The notes under the pieces were generated by a model. The model saw only the letters and a list, made by a program, of their open reading frames with translations. It did no database searches and had not been told where the DNA came from. From contig NC_091300.1 in the NCBI RefSeq assembly GCF_038502225.1, positions 50,222,912-50,286,911 of the forward strand: DNA of 64,000 nucleotides. Reading direction: 5' to 3'. Origin of the DNA: Cherax quadricarinatus. Taxonomy: Eukaryota > Arthropoda > Malacostraca > Decapoda > Parastacidae. Position numbers and translations under genes: made by a program. Shown here in pieces: positions 34,483 to 45,455 of the stretch (the stretch's first letter is position 1; every line of letters begins with the position of its first letter).

Positions 34483-36555
34483 TGAAAATGAAGCTTTAAC
34501 ATGGGACAGTTACAAAGTAGCTTATGTGTTAGCTAAAAGAGGAAAGCCATTCACCGATGTAGATCTGATCAAAGAGTGTATGATGGAAACAGTGGAAGAG
34601 TTATGCCCTGAAAAAAGCAAATCTGTTTAAAATTCTCAGTCTTGCGCCAAATACTCTTACTCATAGAACTGAGGAAATAGGAAGCAATATATTTCAAACT
34701 GCAGATAAAGCACGAAATTTTTAGCTTTATTCTCTCACACATGATGAATTGAATTATATGAGTGACACATCACAACTCCTGGTATTCATCCGTGGCGTCG
34801 ACAATGAATTTAATATCAAACAAGAATTAGCATCAATGCATAGCATACACATTACAAGAACCGGAGAAGACGTCTTCATAGAACTGCAAAAAAAAAAAAA
34901 AACTGTATTACAATATAAATTGGAGTGGAATAAACTGCAAAGCGTGACAATTGATGGAGAAAAGAACATGTCTTGGGTGAAGAAAGGTTTGGATGGACAA
35001 ATCCAAAGGATGGTGGATTCTTAAAGTCCATGTTTCTGCATTGCGTTATCCATCAGCAAGTACTGTCTGGAAAATATGTGGATATACTTTACGTTCTGAA
35101 AATTGTTCTTCCAACATTGAACTTCATTCGATTTCACGGGCTTAATCATCGCCAGTTTCGTGATTTTCTGAAAGAAACTGATACTGAGCTCTTTGACTTT
35201 CCTTATTATACAGCAGTTCGATGGCTTAGTTGTGGAAAGGTTCTATAACAGTTCTTTCAGCTCAGACAAGAAATTGATTCATTTCTCACAGAGAAGAATC
35301 GACCTGAACTTATTTTATGAAGTGGTGACTGGCTTTACAAATTGGTATTTTTTGCAGATGTGACAAACTATATGAATCAAATAAAATGGAGTTGCAAGGT
35401 GAAACAAATTTGATTTGGGATTTATTCCCGCACGTCAAGGCATTCAGGGGAACACTGATGCTATTTAAAGAACAGTTGAAAAGTTTTAGCTTGGTTCATT
35501 TTCATGAAGAAAGTGAAGCAGATTTTTTTCTCCATTTACAAGAGAAATAATTAATGACTTGCAAAAAAAATTTCAGAAACTATTTTCTGATCTTGATGGA
35601 AAAAACAGATGAAATAAAGCTGTTTCAAAATATATTTAACTGCAGTATTGAAACACTTCCAAGTCAGTTTCAAGTGGAAATTATTGATCTTCAGTCATAT
35701 GACATGATGAAAGAAAAGTATAAAAAAAAGAAATAGGATCCAATTTTATATATCATTACAGCCTGAACAATTTCCAAATTTGAAGCGGTTTCCTTGTTGA
35801 TTCTAGAATCGTATCAGTGTTTGTTGCAACATACCTTTCAGAACAAACATTTTCAAAAAGAAAGTATGCCAGTCCAAATATCGCACAAATTTATCTGTTG
35901 AGCATTTGAAGTCCATTCCAATAACTGGCTCCTTAAGTTTGAAACCTCAGCTCAACAATATTTTGAAATTAAAAAAAAAAAATTCTATCATTCCCATTAA
36001 TCTTGTGCAAATTAATCTTGTGTCAGCTTTTTTCATCTGAAGTTCAGTAATTGATTATACTGTCAAAGCACTGGCTTATGTTTGACAATTTAACTAATTA
36101 TTTATCATTTCTCAGTGTACTCACAGCGTTGTTTCTTAATTGTCACTTTTCTCCTTGTTCTGAATCATATCTTGTTGATTACATAAAAGATCGAAATAAA
36201 ACTTATTCATTTAATTTTATTCATTCATTTTTATTTATTTATAAGACTAATGTGGCCCTCGTAGTGAAAAGTTAGAAGACCCTTGATGAAGATAAGTGCA
36301 AAGTTGTAAGTTTTGGAAAAGAAAATATCCATGGCGCTAATATAATAAATAATGAAGGTCTTGCTTACTCTGATTGCTAAAAAGACTTAGAAGTTCTGGT
36401 TAGCAGTAATCTAACACTAAAGAACAGTGCGTAATTGTTCGCAATAAAGTGAATAAAATTCGTGGCTTCATATCAAGAAGTATAAATAACAGGAATCCTC
36501 AGGTTATTCCTCTACTCTCTATATCATTGGTTGCTCAATATTTAGCGAAAACGGT

Positions 36556-36727
36556 GCTGTCTCCTGCATCAGCCATCTGTTTCTTGCATCGGCCATCTGT
36601 CTCCTGTATCAGCCATCTGTTTCCTACATCAGCTGGCTGACTCCTGCATCAGCGTCTATCTGTGTCTTGCAACAGCCATCTATCACGTGCATAAGCCATC
36701 TGTTTCCTGTATCAGCCGTGTCTCCCA
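36556..36727. repeat. 20-bp minisatellite
   Basis: Eight or nine imperfect copies of TGTCTCCTGCATCAGCCATC, starting right where the LINE pseudogene loses its 3' end. Confidence 0.75.
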
Positions 36728-36810
36728 TTCTTTGTACTCTATGTTCTTGTTCAGTAATTACTTACACAAAATATCGTATACAATAAGATCACAGTAATCA
36801 GGTGATATCA

Positions 36811-36970
36811 CAATATGCAGAACAACCGCTGTGAAAAGAACAGTGAACTTCCAAGCGATATCGTGATTTCTCACATTATCAAAGAATTATCACAGTTCCT
36901 TGATAATGCGAGAAATCACGAAATCACTTGGAAGTTCACTGTTCTTTCACAGTGGTTGTTCTGCACAATA
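36811..36970. repeat. Inverted repeat, arms about 75 bp
   Basis: The left arm (36,811-36,885), with TGCAGAACAACC, AACAGTGAACTTCCAAG and TCGTGATTTCTC, is mirrored by the right arm (36,896-36,970) with a few mismatches and a loop of about 10 bp (TTATCACAG). A half-copy of the same family, from CCTTGATAATGTGAG to GGTGGTTGTTTTGCATAT, lies at 57,571-57,640. It is probably a non-autonomous foldback element. Its terminal CAATAT suggests insertion in AT-rich DNA. Confidence 0.75.
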
Positions 36971-39490
36971 TTGTATGTTTCAGATATGGAAGCATGTTGG
37001 TAGACAACTACCATCCACTGGGGTACTTCCTCCCTGTTGTATGAATGTTATACGTAAGTCGGTTAAGCGGTTGATACTCAGTATATAACTGCTTATAATT
37101 ATAACATTAATTTCTGAAAGGTGGACCGGTAAGACAGCAGAAGGCTTCGATCAGATGACCAAAATCTTCATCAGTAGGTCATCATATGACTAAGACCCGC
37201 GTCAGAAAATATTTGTCTTGTTTCTTGAAGAATCTTACTTAACATTACCTCAGGTTGATACTCAGACACTGATGCTGGCTGTGGCATGCTACGAATATAT
37301 TACGTTTTATTCGGTGTGTGTGTGTGTGTCACACTATCATATAGGCTGCCTCCCGACCAGCGAACCAGGTGCTAAGGATTTAACTATCCGTAGGGGCCCC
37401 ATCATTATATCAGTACCTTGGTTCATTGGCCAGTCACAGACAAGCCCTCCAAAGCTGTGAAGCAATGTGGTTCACTTGTAACATGCATATTGACAGACTT
37501 GTCTGGGCTGCTGGTCGAATATGGCGCATTCTCTAGTTCTTTTTTTCGCCTCCTTGTTCACCGTGTTGTACACTTACTATTACATTACTGTACGTATTGT
37601 GCATAATTGTATATACCAGTGTATGTACCATACAATATATACAATATATACCATTGTATATATTGTATGTACCATCTTGTTTATATTTGGTGATGGACAA
37701 TACAAGTCATGTGTTGTTGCTGAGTTTTGATTGCTCCACTTTGATACCATTACAACCGGGTAAACAGTCCATGCTACACCTCGTTTCTTTGTCACGAGTC
37801 ACATAGAATGAGAAGTAAATCTTACAAAACTTGTATTTGCTTTAACTGCACACTTTGTTTTACCTTCTTTTGCATTTATTTATAATTCTCATTTCTTTAA
37901 AAATATTTCTTTAATTTAGGAGGCTTAGTCTAAGACTGGAACGCAGAACTAAGCATTCAAAAGTCAATTAAGAGATGAATTAGATATGTATTAAAAATGT
38001 CACATACATTCATAAGGTCTAGATTTATTTTTATTTTCATTATATTACAATATTGTTTCCTTGTTTAAGTGTCTCCCGAGAGTGGAGGAGAAGAGGGGAA
38101 AAATGAGGATACATTATCATAATGCAAAGGTACGTAGGCAGTGTTTGAAGGGATAGCTAGAATGTTTCTAGTTCCCAATGGGAAGCCTGGATATGGGCTG
38201 TGGGTTTGCAACGGTCTAGTTTACCTATGTATATGTACTTCCATGTGTCTATTAAAGTGAAATAAGGGTCTAGAACATTTGTTGCTACACTGGTCTGATA
38301 TGCTCCTCTCTGTCCCACTAATGACTACTTGATAAGACCTCTCATGGCGCCTCTTAAGCAGTAAACTGGTTATCTACACGCATAATGAACCCATCACCCT
38401 TGTTTATGTAAGAAATACCCACTCAACACTTGCATTAAGGCACCTAACGACCCTACTCGCAATTTACCCACGACATAAACACCGAGAGTGCTCTTACGTA
38501 CTTACGCCTCTGCTTGTCTACTGTGTTGGTGCACTAGTTAATGCCATTCAAGTTCTTCAACGACACCAGATTTCGATTTCATTATCAGTATGAAAGGTAG
38601 TAATACGTGAGGGGCATCCCTAACCAGTTGTGAGGGAGATGCCAGAGGAATACCTCGCCCCTCCCCATTCCTAGACCAACTCCAGGACCAGACTACCGGC
38701 TTGATTGCTTGGACGTTACAAATGAGCGTGTGACTTGCCTCACCAGATATTAGGGAAGCATTAGGAGTGACTAATGAGCATGCGTCTTTCCTCGCCCGAG
38801 GTGAGGGAAGCACCAGCAGCGAGGGAGGAAACAATAGTAAGAATCTAATGGAATCATCAAGGATGTCCGAGTCACTGTTGGTTACGCTGCTAGCTATCTT
38901 CTTGCTGTTTAGTAAACACTTCGTGCATCAATGCTGAGTCTTCATTTTTTATATACTGCTGAAGAGGTAATATTTAGTTTATTGTAATATTTAAGATTTT
39001 ACTGAAATTATACAACTTAATATTCGCATTTTTTTCGACCTTCAAATAAAATAATGGAGAGATTATTTACGGACTCAGTTGGTCGCAAGGTGTGTATTTG
39101 AAAACAGGGGTGAAAACAGAGCAATAAAGATGAAATTAAAAATATATATATGAAATAGAAAGGTCAAGAATACCTGATTAGCCTGACGAGTGGTTAGGAA
39201 GTAGTGGATGAGGACGTAATGGGGGCAGCTACCAAACAGTTTTATGAATAGGTATGGTAGGGTACTGATGCTTGCGTGGCACCACAGCCGCTATGCAGTT
39301 GTCGTTGATTATTGTAGGACAACTTTGTGTCAGAGCCACTAAATTGTGGCAGTGAATATAGAGTGTAAAGTAAATATCTTCAGTGTTCGAAACTAATATA
39401 GTAAATACTAGTACCCCATGATTAAAAAAAGGGGGAAACATTGTGCAATAAATTCCAGGAGTGTTGCCATATACCCACGAGGGGAAACAA
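36971..39490. other. 2.5 kb without recognised features
   Basis: No open frame here resembles a known family and all are short (under 100 codons). Small items only: a (GT) run at 37,314-37,329, and an AT-rich hairpin near 37,625-37,675 (ACAATATATACAA facing TTGTATATATTGT). This is the longest candidate for ordinary unique DNA in the window, but I see no exon structure. Confidence 0.5.
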
Positions 39491-39524
39491 TATAGTGTTT
39501 AACATAGTGATACCATAGTGTTTA

Positions 39525-39660
39525 ATATATATTTTTTGAAATACATTTTTTCGTTAGGCTTAGAATGATTTCAGCGAAATTATTGCTTACACTTGCCTTA
39601 TTCGGCAAGAAGACGTTGCTATTTAAGCCAAAATCGCAAGTTTTACCAATTCGGCACGAC
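39525..39660. mobile_element. Fragment of the TCGTGCCGAATA terminal-repeat element
   Basis: About 135 bp matching one end of the element that is complete at 58,346-58,730 and 61,109-61,496: TTTTTTCGTTAGGC, then AAAATCGCAAGTTTTACC, ending TTCGGCACGAC at 39,660. The other end is missing. Just upstream, 39,501-39,521 is an isolated copy of the 23-bp array unit, so that array once extended further left. Confidence 0.7.
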
Positions 39661-39773
39661 AGTAATATGAGAGTAGTGGATAGACGTAGCTGGAAACTCG
39701 GGATGAAAGAGTCGCCAGTATTCTCACCACGCAAGTCTGTTCGTTTTTAATTTTTTTTTCACCAGTTAGCCTA
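39661..39773. repeat. Dispersed repeat flank (CCAGTTAGCCTACCATAG)
   Basis: Contains GTCGCCAGTATTCTC, CACGCAAGTC, and ends CACCAGTTAGCCTACCATAG, exactly where the 23-bp array begins. The same ordered blocks occur at 43,436-43,515, 43,733-43,810, 43,898-43,945 and 44,036-44,092. Confidence 0.65.
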
Positions 39774-40513
39774 CCATAGCGTAGAACATACTGATACCAT
39801 AATGTAGAACATAGTGATACCATTGTGTAGAACATAGTGATATCATAGTGTAGAACATACTGATACCATAATGTAGAACATAGTGATACCATTGTGTAGA
39901 ACATAGTGATACCATTGTGTAGAACATAGTGATACCATTGTGTAGAACATAGTGATACCATAATGTAGAACATAGTGATACCATTGTGTAGAACATAGTG
40001 ATACCATTGTGTAGAACATAGTGATACCATAGTGTAGAACATAGTGATACCATTGTGTAGAACATAGTGATACCATAGTGTAGAACATAGTGATACCATT
40101 GTGTAGAACATAGTGATACCATAGTGTAGAACATAGTGATACCATAATGTAGAACATAGTGAGACCATAGTGTAGAACATAGTGATACCATTGTGTAGAA
40201 CATAGTGATACCATTGTGTAGAACATAGTGATACCATTGTGTAGAACATAGTAATACCATTGTGTAGAACATAGTGATACCATAGTGTAGAACATAGTGA
40301 TACCATTGTGTAGAACATAGTGATACCATAATGTAGAACATAGTGATACCATAGTATAGAACATAGTGATACCATAATGTAGAACATAGTGATACCATTG
40401 TGTAGAACATAGTGATACCATAATGTAGAACATAGTGATACCATTGTGTAGAACATAGTGATACCATTGTGTAGAACATAGTGATACCATAGTGTAGAAC
40501 ATAGTGATACCAT
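39774..40513. repeat. 23-bp tandem array, left part
   Basis: About 32 copies of a 23-bp unit made of GTAGAACATAGTG plus ATACCATTGT, with ATTGTG, ATAGTG and ATAATG variants. On the minus strand all frames are open, giving 219-296-codon frames with a 23-residue period (MVSLCSTLWYHYVLHYG and similar). These are not genes. The last five bases, ACCAT (40,509-40,513), are the target duplication of the solo LTR that follows. Confidence 0.95.
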
Positions 40514-41723
40514 TGTGGAAAATATTTTAATTTTCCGAAGCTATAGCGCCTAATAGGTGTTTAATGTGTCGATATGAGTCAAAAATGTATTTGACAATAG
40601 GACAGAACCAAGAGTTCCCTTTGCGCATGCGCGGATGTGCGGGGGTAGAGGTCGACTCGGGGCATGGGAGAGGCGGGAGCGTTTTGAATGTAGTGAGGAG
40701 GCTGGGAAAGCATGGAACCAGGAAATTGGCATTCACGGCGGCCTAAGGATTAATATAGGCCTCATTTCATAATAGGAACTGTCGTGACTATCCCTGGTGA
40801 AGAGTGAGGGATCGTGATTGACGGCACCGCTGTAAATAAGGTGGTAAAAAGAGTGAATAATGGTAGGACCGGGGGTGACTGGCACGTCGCCATGGACTGT
40901 GTCCCGGGGAAAATTACCCGTGATTTAATCATCACTCATCGGTCTCAAATCTTAATGGAGTGGCCTCCAATGTGTATAATAATTATGAGACATTAAACCG
41001 TCTTGTAAATCGTAATGTAATCAGTGATAATAACACTAAGTTAAGGAATCGTTGAAGCGATATGAACTGCCATTCCCAGAGTGTGTGTGCACATGTTTAC
41101 CTCGTTGTTCCTGTCTCGAGGATAGTGAAGGCTTTATGGAGTCACGACTTCTAAACCGGGACAAACCGACGGATACCTCGTCCTGCTGGAATAAGAACCG
41201 TGTCGGTGTAGCAGGACATCGAAATGAGATGGTGAATGGAGGAAATAAGGAGTATCAATCACCCACAGTTAAGTAACCCTTCTAGTTATAGCAGACTGAT
41301 ACTGGCCAGTTAGGTATGTTGTAATTGGATAGGTTATGAGTGATCCAGCTACATCAAGTGACCACCAGAGAATATCTGGTAAGTGGAGAGATTATGTACA
41401 AGTGTTTTTCCTTGATGGATATATCCATGTGCAACCTACCCCCCCCCCCCTTCATTCAGTTACACTAATATAATCTATACAGTCCACAATTAATTAGTAG
41501 CACCGTACTTGTGGGTGCTATCCAATCCATACTGGTCTCGGATAGATATAGATAAGATTGTGAGGTCGAAGGAATCACCTGCCGTGACCAGGGGTGGTTA
41601 AGTTTTCTCACATGTCTACACGGGGTGACTACGGTAAACAATATGGTTGTCTCCCAATGAGTTTACTTGTAAGCATGTAATGTTGAGGTACATAAAGGTA
41701 ATCACCCTAGAAAATTTTCCACA
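40514..41723. mobile_element. Solo LTR, 1,210 bp, inside the 23-bp array
   Basis: Begins TGTGGAAAATATTTT and ends AGAAAATTTTCCACA, so it has TG...CA ends inside a short terminal inverted repeat. It is bracketed by an exact 5-bp duplication ACCAT (40,509-40,513 and 41,724-41,728). Removing it plus one ACCAT restores an uninterrupted 23-bp unit. No gag, pol or second LTR is present, as expected after LTR-LTR recombination. The family is unknown. The BEL element at 45,456 also starts TGTGGA and makes a 5-bp duplication, but I see no further similarity. The interior includes a GC-rich 40,615-40,690 stretch with an NRF-1-like site and a poly(C) run near 41,440. Orientation cannot be told. Confidence 0.85.
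40622..40633. promoter_or_regulatory. NRF-1-like palindrome in the solo LTR
   Basis: TGCGCATGCGCG matches the known NRF-1 (erect wing / alpha-Pal) consensus YGCGCAYGCGCR core. It lies about 110 bp into the LTR in its most GC-rich part, next to GAGGCGGGAGCG. Function is inferred from the motif only. Confidence 0.35.
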
Positions 41724-43365
41724 ACCATAGTGTAGAACATAGTGATACCATAATGTAGAACATAGTGAGACCATAATGTAGAACATAGTGAGACCATAGT
41801 GTAGAACATAGTGAGACCATAATGTAGAACATAGTGAGACCATAATGTAGAACATAGTGATACCATAGTGTAGAACATAGTGAGACCATAATGTAGAACA
41901 TAGTGATACCATAGTGTAGAACATAGTGAGACCATAGTGTAGAACATAGTGAGACCATAATGTAGAACATAGTGAGACCATAATGTAGAACATAGTGATA
42001 CCATAGTGTAGAACATAGTGAGACCATAATGTAGAACATGGTGATACCATAGTGTAGAACATAGTGAGACCATAATGTAGAACATAGTGAGACCATAATG
42101 TAGAACATAGTGAGACCATAATGTAGAACATAGTGATACCATAGTGTAGAACATAGTGAGACCATAATGTAGAACATAGTGAGACCATAATGTAGAACAT
42201 AGTGATACCATAGTGTAGAACATAGTGAGACCATAATGTAGAACATAGTGATACCATAATGTAGAACATAGTGATACCATAATGTAGAACATAGTGATAC
42301 CATAATGTAGAACATAGTGATACCATAGTGTAGAACATAGTGATACCATAGTGTAGAACATAGTGATACCATAATGTAGAACATAGTGATACCATAATGT
42401 AGAACATAGTGATACCATAATGTAGAACATAGTGATACCATAATGTAGAACATAGTGAGACCATAATGTAGAACATAGTGAGACAATAATGTAGAACATA
42501 GTGAGACCATAATGTAGAACATAGTGAGACAATAATGTAGAACATAGTGAGACCATAATGTAGAACATAGTGAGACCATAATGTAGAACATAGTGAGACC
42601 ATAATGTAGAACATAGTGAGACAATAATGTAGAACATAGTGAGACCATAATGTAGAACATAGTGAGACCATAATGTAGAACATAGTGAGACCATAATGTA
42701 GAACATAGTGAGACCATAATGTAGAACATAGTGAGACCATAATGTAGAACATAGTGAGACAATAATGTAGAACATAGTGAGACCATAATGTAGAACATAG
42801 TGAGACAATAATGTAGAACATAGTGAGACCATAATGTAGAACATAGTGAGACCATAATGTAGAACATAGTGAGACCATAATGTAGAACATAGTGAGACAA
42901 TAATGTAGAACATAGTGAGACCATAATGTAGAACATAGTGAGACCATAATGTAGAACATAGTGAGACAATAATGTAGAACATAGTGAGACCATAATGTAG
43001 AACATAGTGAGACCATAGTGTAGAACATAGTGAGACCATAATGTAGAACATAGTGAGACCATAGTGTAGAACATAGAGATATCATAATGTAGAACATAGT
43101 GATACCATAATGTAGAACGTAGTGATACCATAGTGTAAAACAGTGATATCATAATGTAGAACATAGTGATACCATAATGTAGAACATAGTGATACCATAA
43201 TGTAGAACATAGTGATACCATAGTGTAGAACATAGTGATACCATAATGTAGAACATAGTGATACCATAGTGTAAAACAGTGATATAATGTAGAACATAGT
43301 GATACCATAATGTAGAACATAGTGATACCATAGTGTAGAATATAATGGTACCATAATGTACGGTG
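41724..43365. repeat. 23-bp tandem array, right part
   Basis: About 71 copies of the same unit as 39,774-40,513, mostly the GAGACCATAATG form, with some GAGACAATAATG, GATACCATAATG and GATACCATAGTG units. A 276-bp (12-unit) higher-order block repeats: AGACAATAATG variants fall at 42,481, 42,527, 42,619 and again at 42,757, 42,803, 42,895. Near 43,075-43,290 units are partly deleted. Minus-strand frames of 449-569 codons are artefacts of a unit without stops. Confidence 0.95.
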
Positions 43366-44252
43366 TGATAGAAATACGAGTGAAGGGAGTGACAAGTTTA
43401 ATACCCTCAAACCCACAGGGTTTTAAGTAGTGTTGACAGAGGTCGCCAGTATACCATCATGCAAGTCAAATTCACGTTAGTAAACTTTTTTTGTGCACCA
43501 TTTGGCTGCCACAGTAATGATGTATACTAAATGTTGTTTGCTAGCCTCAGTACCTGACCAGCTGGGCTGTGGTTCATACGTCAGTTTGTGTGCGGCCAGC
43601 AATAACAGCCTGGTTGATCAGACCCTGATCCACCACGAGGCCTGGTCTCAGACCGGGCCGCGGGGGCGTTGACCCCCGAAACTATCTCCAGGTATACTCC
43701 AGGTATACCCACCCAGATTTGTAAAGAAAGTAGCCAGCAGTCGTCAATATACCCAACACTCCGTTCTAATAGCGTTTTAGTAAACTTTCGTACCCCAGTT
43801 GGCCCACTGTGTGGGCGAAACGTTGTCAATAAAGGATCACATTAAACTGCATATGTGTTCATGTTTCCAGTGTGTCGGTATTTTATACCATTTATTTTCA
43901 GCGTTTTAGTAAACTTTCGTACTCCAGTTGGCCTACCATAGTAAATAGTGTTCAGTGTGGAGGAAATACGAAAAAGTAAAGTTTAATTATGTATACCAGC
44001 CTCACCCTCCCTTGTTTGTAAACAGAGTTGTAAGCGGTTGCCAGCACACTCAACACGTAAGTCAAATAGTTATTAGCAAACTTTTTGATCAAAATACTTT
44101 TTTAAGTATCCAGATTGCGAGATAGGAAACTTCTGGCCAGTTGAAATTCGTGGAAATGAAACTATAAATAAACTGTAAATCATTATATATCCAACACTGA
44201 AAAAAATCAGCATGAAAACCTTTCTACACTGAAACAATGTACTTGGTGAGTA
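43366..44252. repeat. Dispersed family copies flanking the 23-bp array
   Basis: The right flank of the array, GAAATACGAGTGAAGG with ACAAGTTTAATA, resembles 43,955-43,990 (GGAAATACGAAAAAG, AAGTTTAA). Blocks GTCGCCAGTATACC, CAAGTCAAAT, and TTAGTAAACTTT recur at 43,436, 43,733, 43,898 and 44,036. At 43,928 the unexpanded sequence GTTGGCCTACCATAG is followed by only one array-like stretch. The segment 43,805-43,858 carries GGGCGAAACGTTGTCAATAA, the core of the foldback families further right. No gene is seen. Confidence 0.6.
43552..43712 (+). mobile_element. 5'-truncated LINE 3' end (same family as 31,459)
   Basis: CAGCTGGGCTGTGGTTC through GCCTGGTTGATCAGAC, GAGGCCTGGTCTCAGACC and GGGGGCGTTGACCCCCG, ending in the tandem tail CTCCAGGTATA, CTCCAGGTATA. 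It matches the tail at 31,459-31,614 in the same order and orientation, with no coding part left. Confidence 0.75.
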
Positions 44253-45455
44253 CAATGCTACGTCTGCCAGGTCTGGTACTATGTCTGCCAGGTCTGGTAC
44301 TATGTCTGCCAGGTCTGGTACTATGTCTGCCAGGTCTGGCACTATGTCTGCCAGGTCTGGTACTATGTCTGCCAGGTCTGGTACTATGTCTGCCAGGTCT
44401 GGTACTATGTCTGCCAGGTCTGGTACTATGTCTGCCAGGTCTGGTACTATGTCTGCCAGGTCTGGTACTATGTCTGCCAGGTCTGGTACTATGTCTGCCA
44501 GGTCTGGTACTATGTCTGCCAGGTCTGGCACTATGTCTGTCAGGTCTGGTACTATGTCTGCCAGGTCTGGTACTATGTCTGCCAGGTCTGGTACTATGTC
44601 TGCCAGGTCTGGTACTACGTCTGCCAGGTCTGGTACTATGTCTGCCAGGTCTGGTACTATGTCTGCCAGGTCTGGTACTATGTCTGCCAGGTCTGGTACT
44701 ATGTCTGCCAGGTCTGGTACTATGTCTGCCAGGTCTGGTACTACGTCTGCCAGGTCTGGTACTATGTCTGCCAGGTCTGGTACTATGTCTGCCAGGTCTG
44801 GTACTATGTCTGCCAGGTCTGGTACTATGTCTGCCAGGTCTGGTACTATGTCTGCCAGGTCTGGTACTATGTCTGCCAGGTCTGGTACTACGTCTGCCAG
44901 GTCTGGTACTATGTCTGCCAGGTCTGGTACTACGTCTGCCAGGTCTGGTACTATGTCTGCCAGGTCTGGTACTATGTCTGCCAGGTCTGGTACTATGTCT
45001 GCCAGGTCTGGTACTATGTCTGCCAGGTCTGGTACTATGTCTGCCAAGTCTGGTACTATGTCTGCCAGGTCTGGTACTACGTCTGCCAGGTCTGGTACTA
45101 TGTCTGCCAGGTTTGGTACTACGTCTGCCAGGTCTGGTACTATGTCTGCCAGGTCTGGTACTACGTCTGCCAGGTCTGGTACTATGTCTGCCAGGTCTGG
45201 TACTATGTCTGCCAGGTCTGGTACTATGTCTGCCAGGTCTGGTACTATGTCTGCCAGGTCTGGTACAATATCTGCCAGGTCTGGTACTATGTCTGCCAGG
45301 TCTGGTACTATGTCTGCCAGGTCTGGTACTATGTCTGCCAGGTCTGGTACTACGTCTGCCAGGTCTGGTACTATGTCTGCCAGGTCTGGTACTACATCTG
45401 CCAGGTCTGGTACTACATCTGCCAGGTCTGGTACTATGTCTGCCAGGTCTGGTAC
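44253..45455. repeat. 21-bp tandem array (TACTATGTCTGCCAGGTCTG type)
   Basis: About 57 near-identical 21-bp units (TACTATGTCTGCCAGGTCTG plus G), with occasional TACTACGTCTG variants. All six frames lack stops over most of it, giving 324-445-codon frames such as LCLPGLV, SARSGTM and, on the minus strand, LADIVPD heptads. These are artefacts. The array ends in GGTAC (45,451-45,455), the target duplication of the BEL element, and resumes at 53,745. Confidence 0.95.

Larger units (their letters stand above)
33787..35966 (+). pseudogene. hAT transposase, GTF2IRD2/ZBED-like, multiply broken
   Basis: Begins at an ATG with MQFSLGKKKEKNSVE, then a BED-like zinc-binding piece (CHETVAVLK and RHYDTKH). 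After two insertions it resumes with ENEALTWDSYKVAYVLAKRG at about 34,485. Family blocks follow in order: LAPNTLTHRTEEIGSNIFQ, DTSQLLVFIRGVDNEFN, the LEWNKLQSVTIDGEKNMS catalytic-core region, then after a frameshift FLHCVIHQQVLSGKYV and YYTAVRWLSCGKVL. Many further stops and shifts precede the C-terminal dimerisation region (RTNLSVEHLKSI). A typical family member is about 600-700 residues in one frame; here it is spread over several frames. No function is possible. Named for the vertebrate proteins domesticated from the same transposase family. Confidence 0.85.
33605..36285 (+). mobile_element. hAT-family DNA transposon (GTF2IRD2/ZBED-like), degenerate
   Basis: The ends are imperfect terminal inverted repeats: CAAGTGTCTCCAAACT at the left, and CAAGGGTCTTCTAACT when the right end is read in reverse complement (13 of 16 identical). 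A CCACAT block sits a little further in at both ends. The 8-bp flanks ATATAGAT (33,597-33,604) and ATGAAGAT (36,286-36,293) match at 6 of 8 positions, the size expected for a hAT target duplication. Inside lies a broken hAT transposase plus two later insertions with their own duplications. Net size without those insertions is roughly 2.2 kb. Removing the element and one duplication restores the host LINE reading frame, which strongly supports these boundaries. Confidence 0.88.
33263..36535 (+). pseudogene. LINE reverse transcriptase pseudogene split by a hAT insertion
   Basis: Left part (33,263-33,604): the plus strand reads the RT core, with SGVPQGSVLG, INDMNEGI, the catalytic FADD in SKFADDTKI, and LSGKWPMQFNID. 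Right part (36,294-about 36,535): it resumes with KCKVVSFG, the KDLEVLVSSNL block and NKIRGFISRSI. In non-LTR reverse transcriptases these blocks are contiguous. The 2,689 bp between them (one 8-bp target duplication plus the element) is a hAT transposon, and the frame continues exactly where it was cut. In-frame stops (for example after LLFTV and in SRVL) show that the gene was already decaying or decayed later. The 3' end is lost at the 20-bp minisatellite. RT identity is secure; the clade (CR1 or Jockey type) is inferred. Confidence 0.9.

Noticed and set aside
37521..37806. Short Tyr/Ile-rich frames near 37.6 kb
   Set aside because: Overlap an AT-rich hairpin; no family pattern and no exon signals.
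39623..43416. Tyr/Ser/Leu-rich repeat proteins on the minus strand (up to 569 codons)
   Set aside because: 23-bp unit lacks stops in all minus frames, giving a 23-residue period in each; interrupted by a solo LTR.
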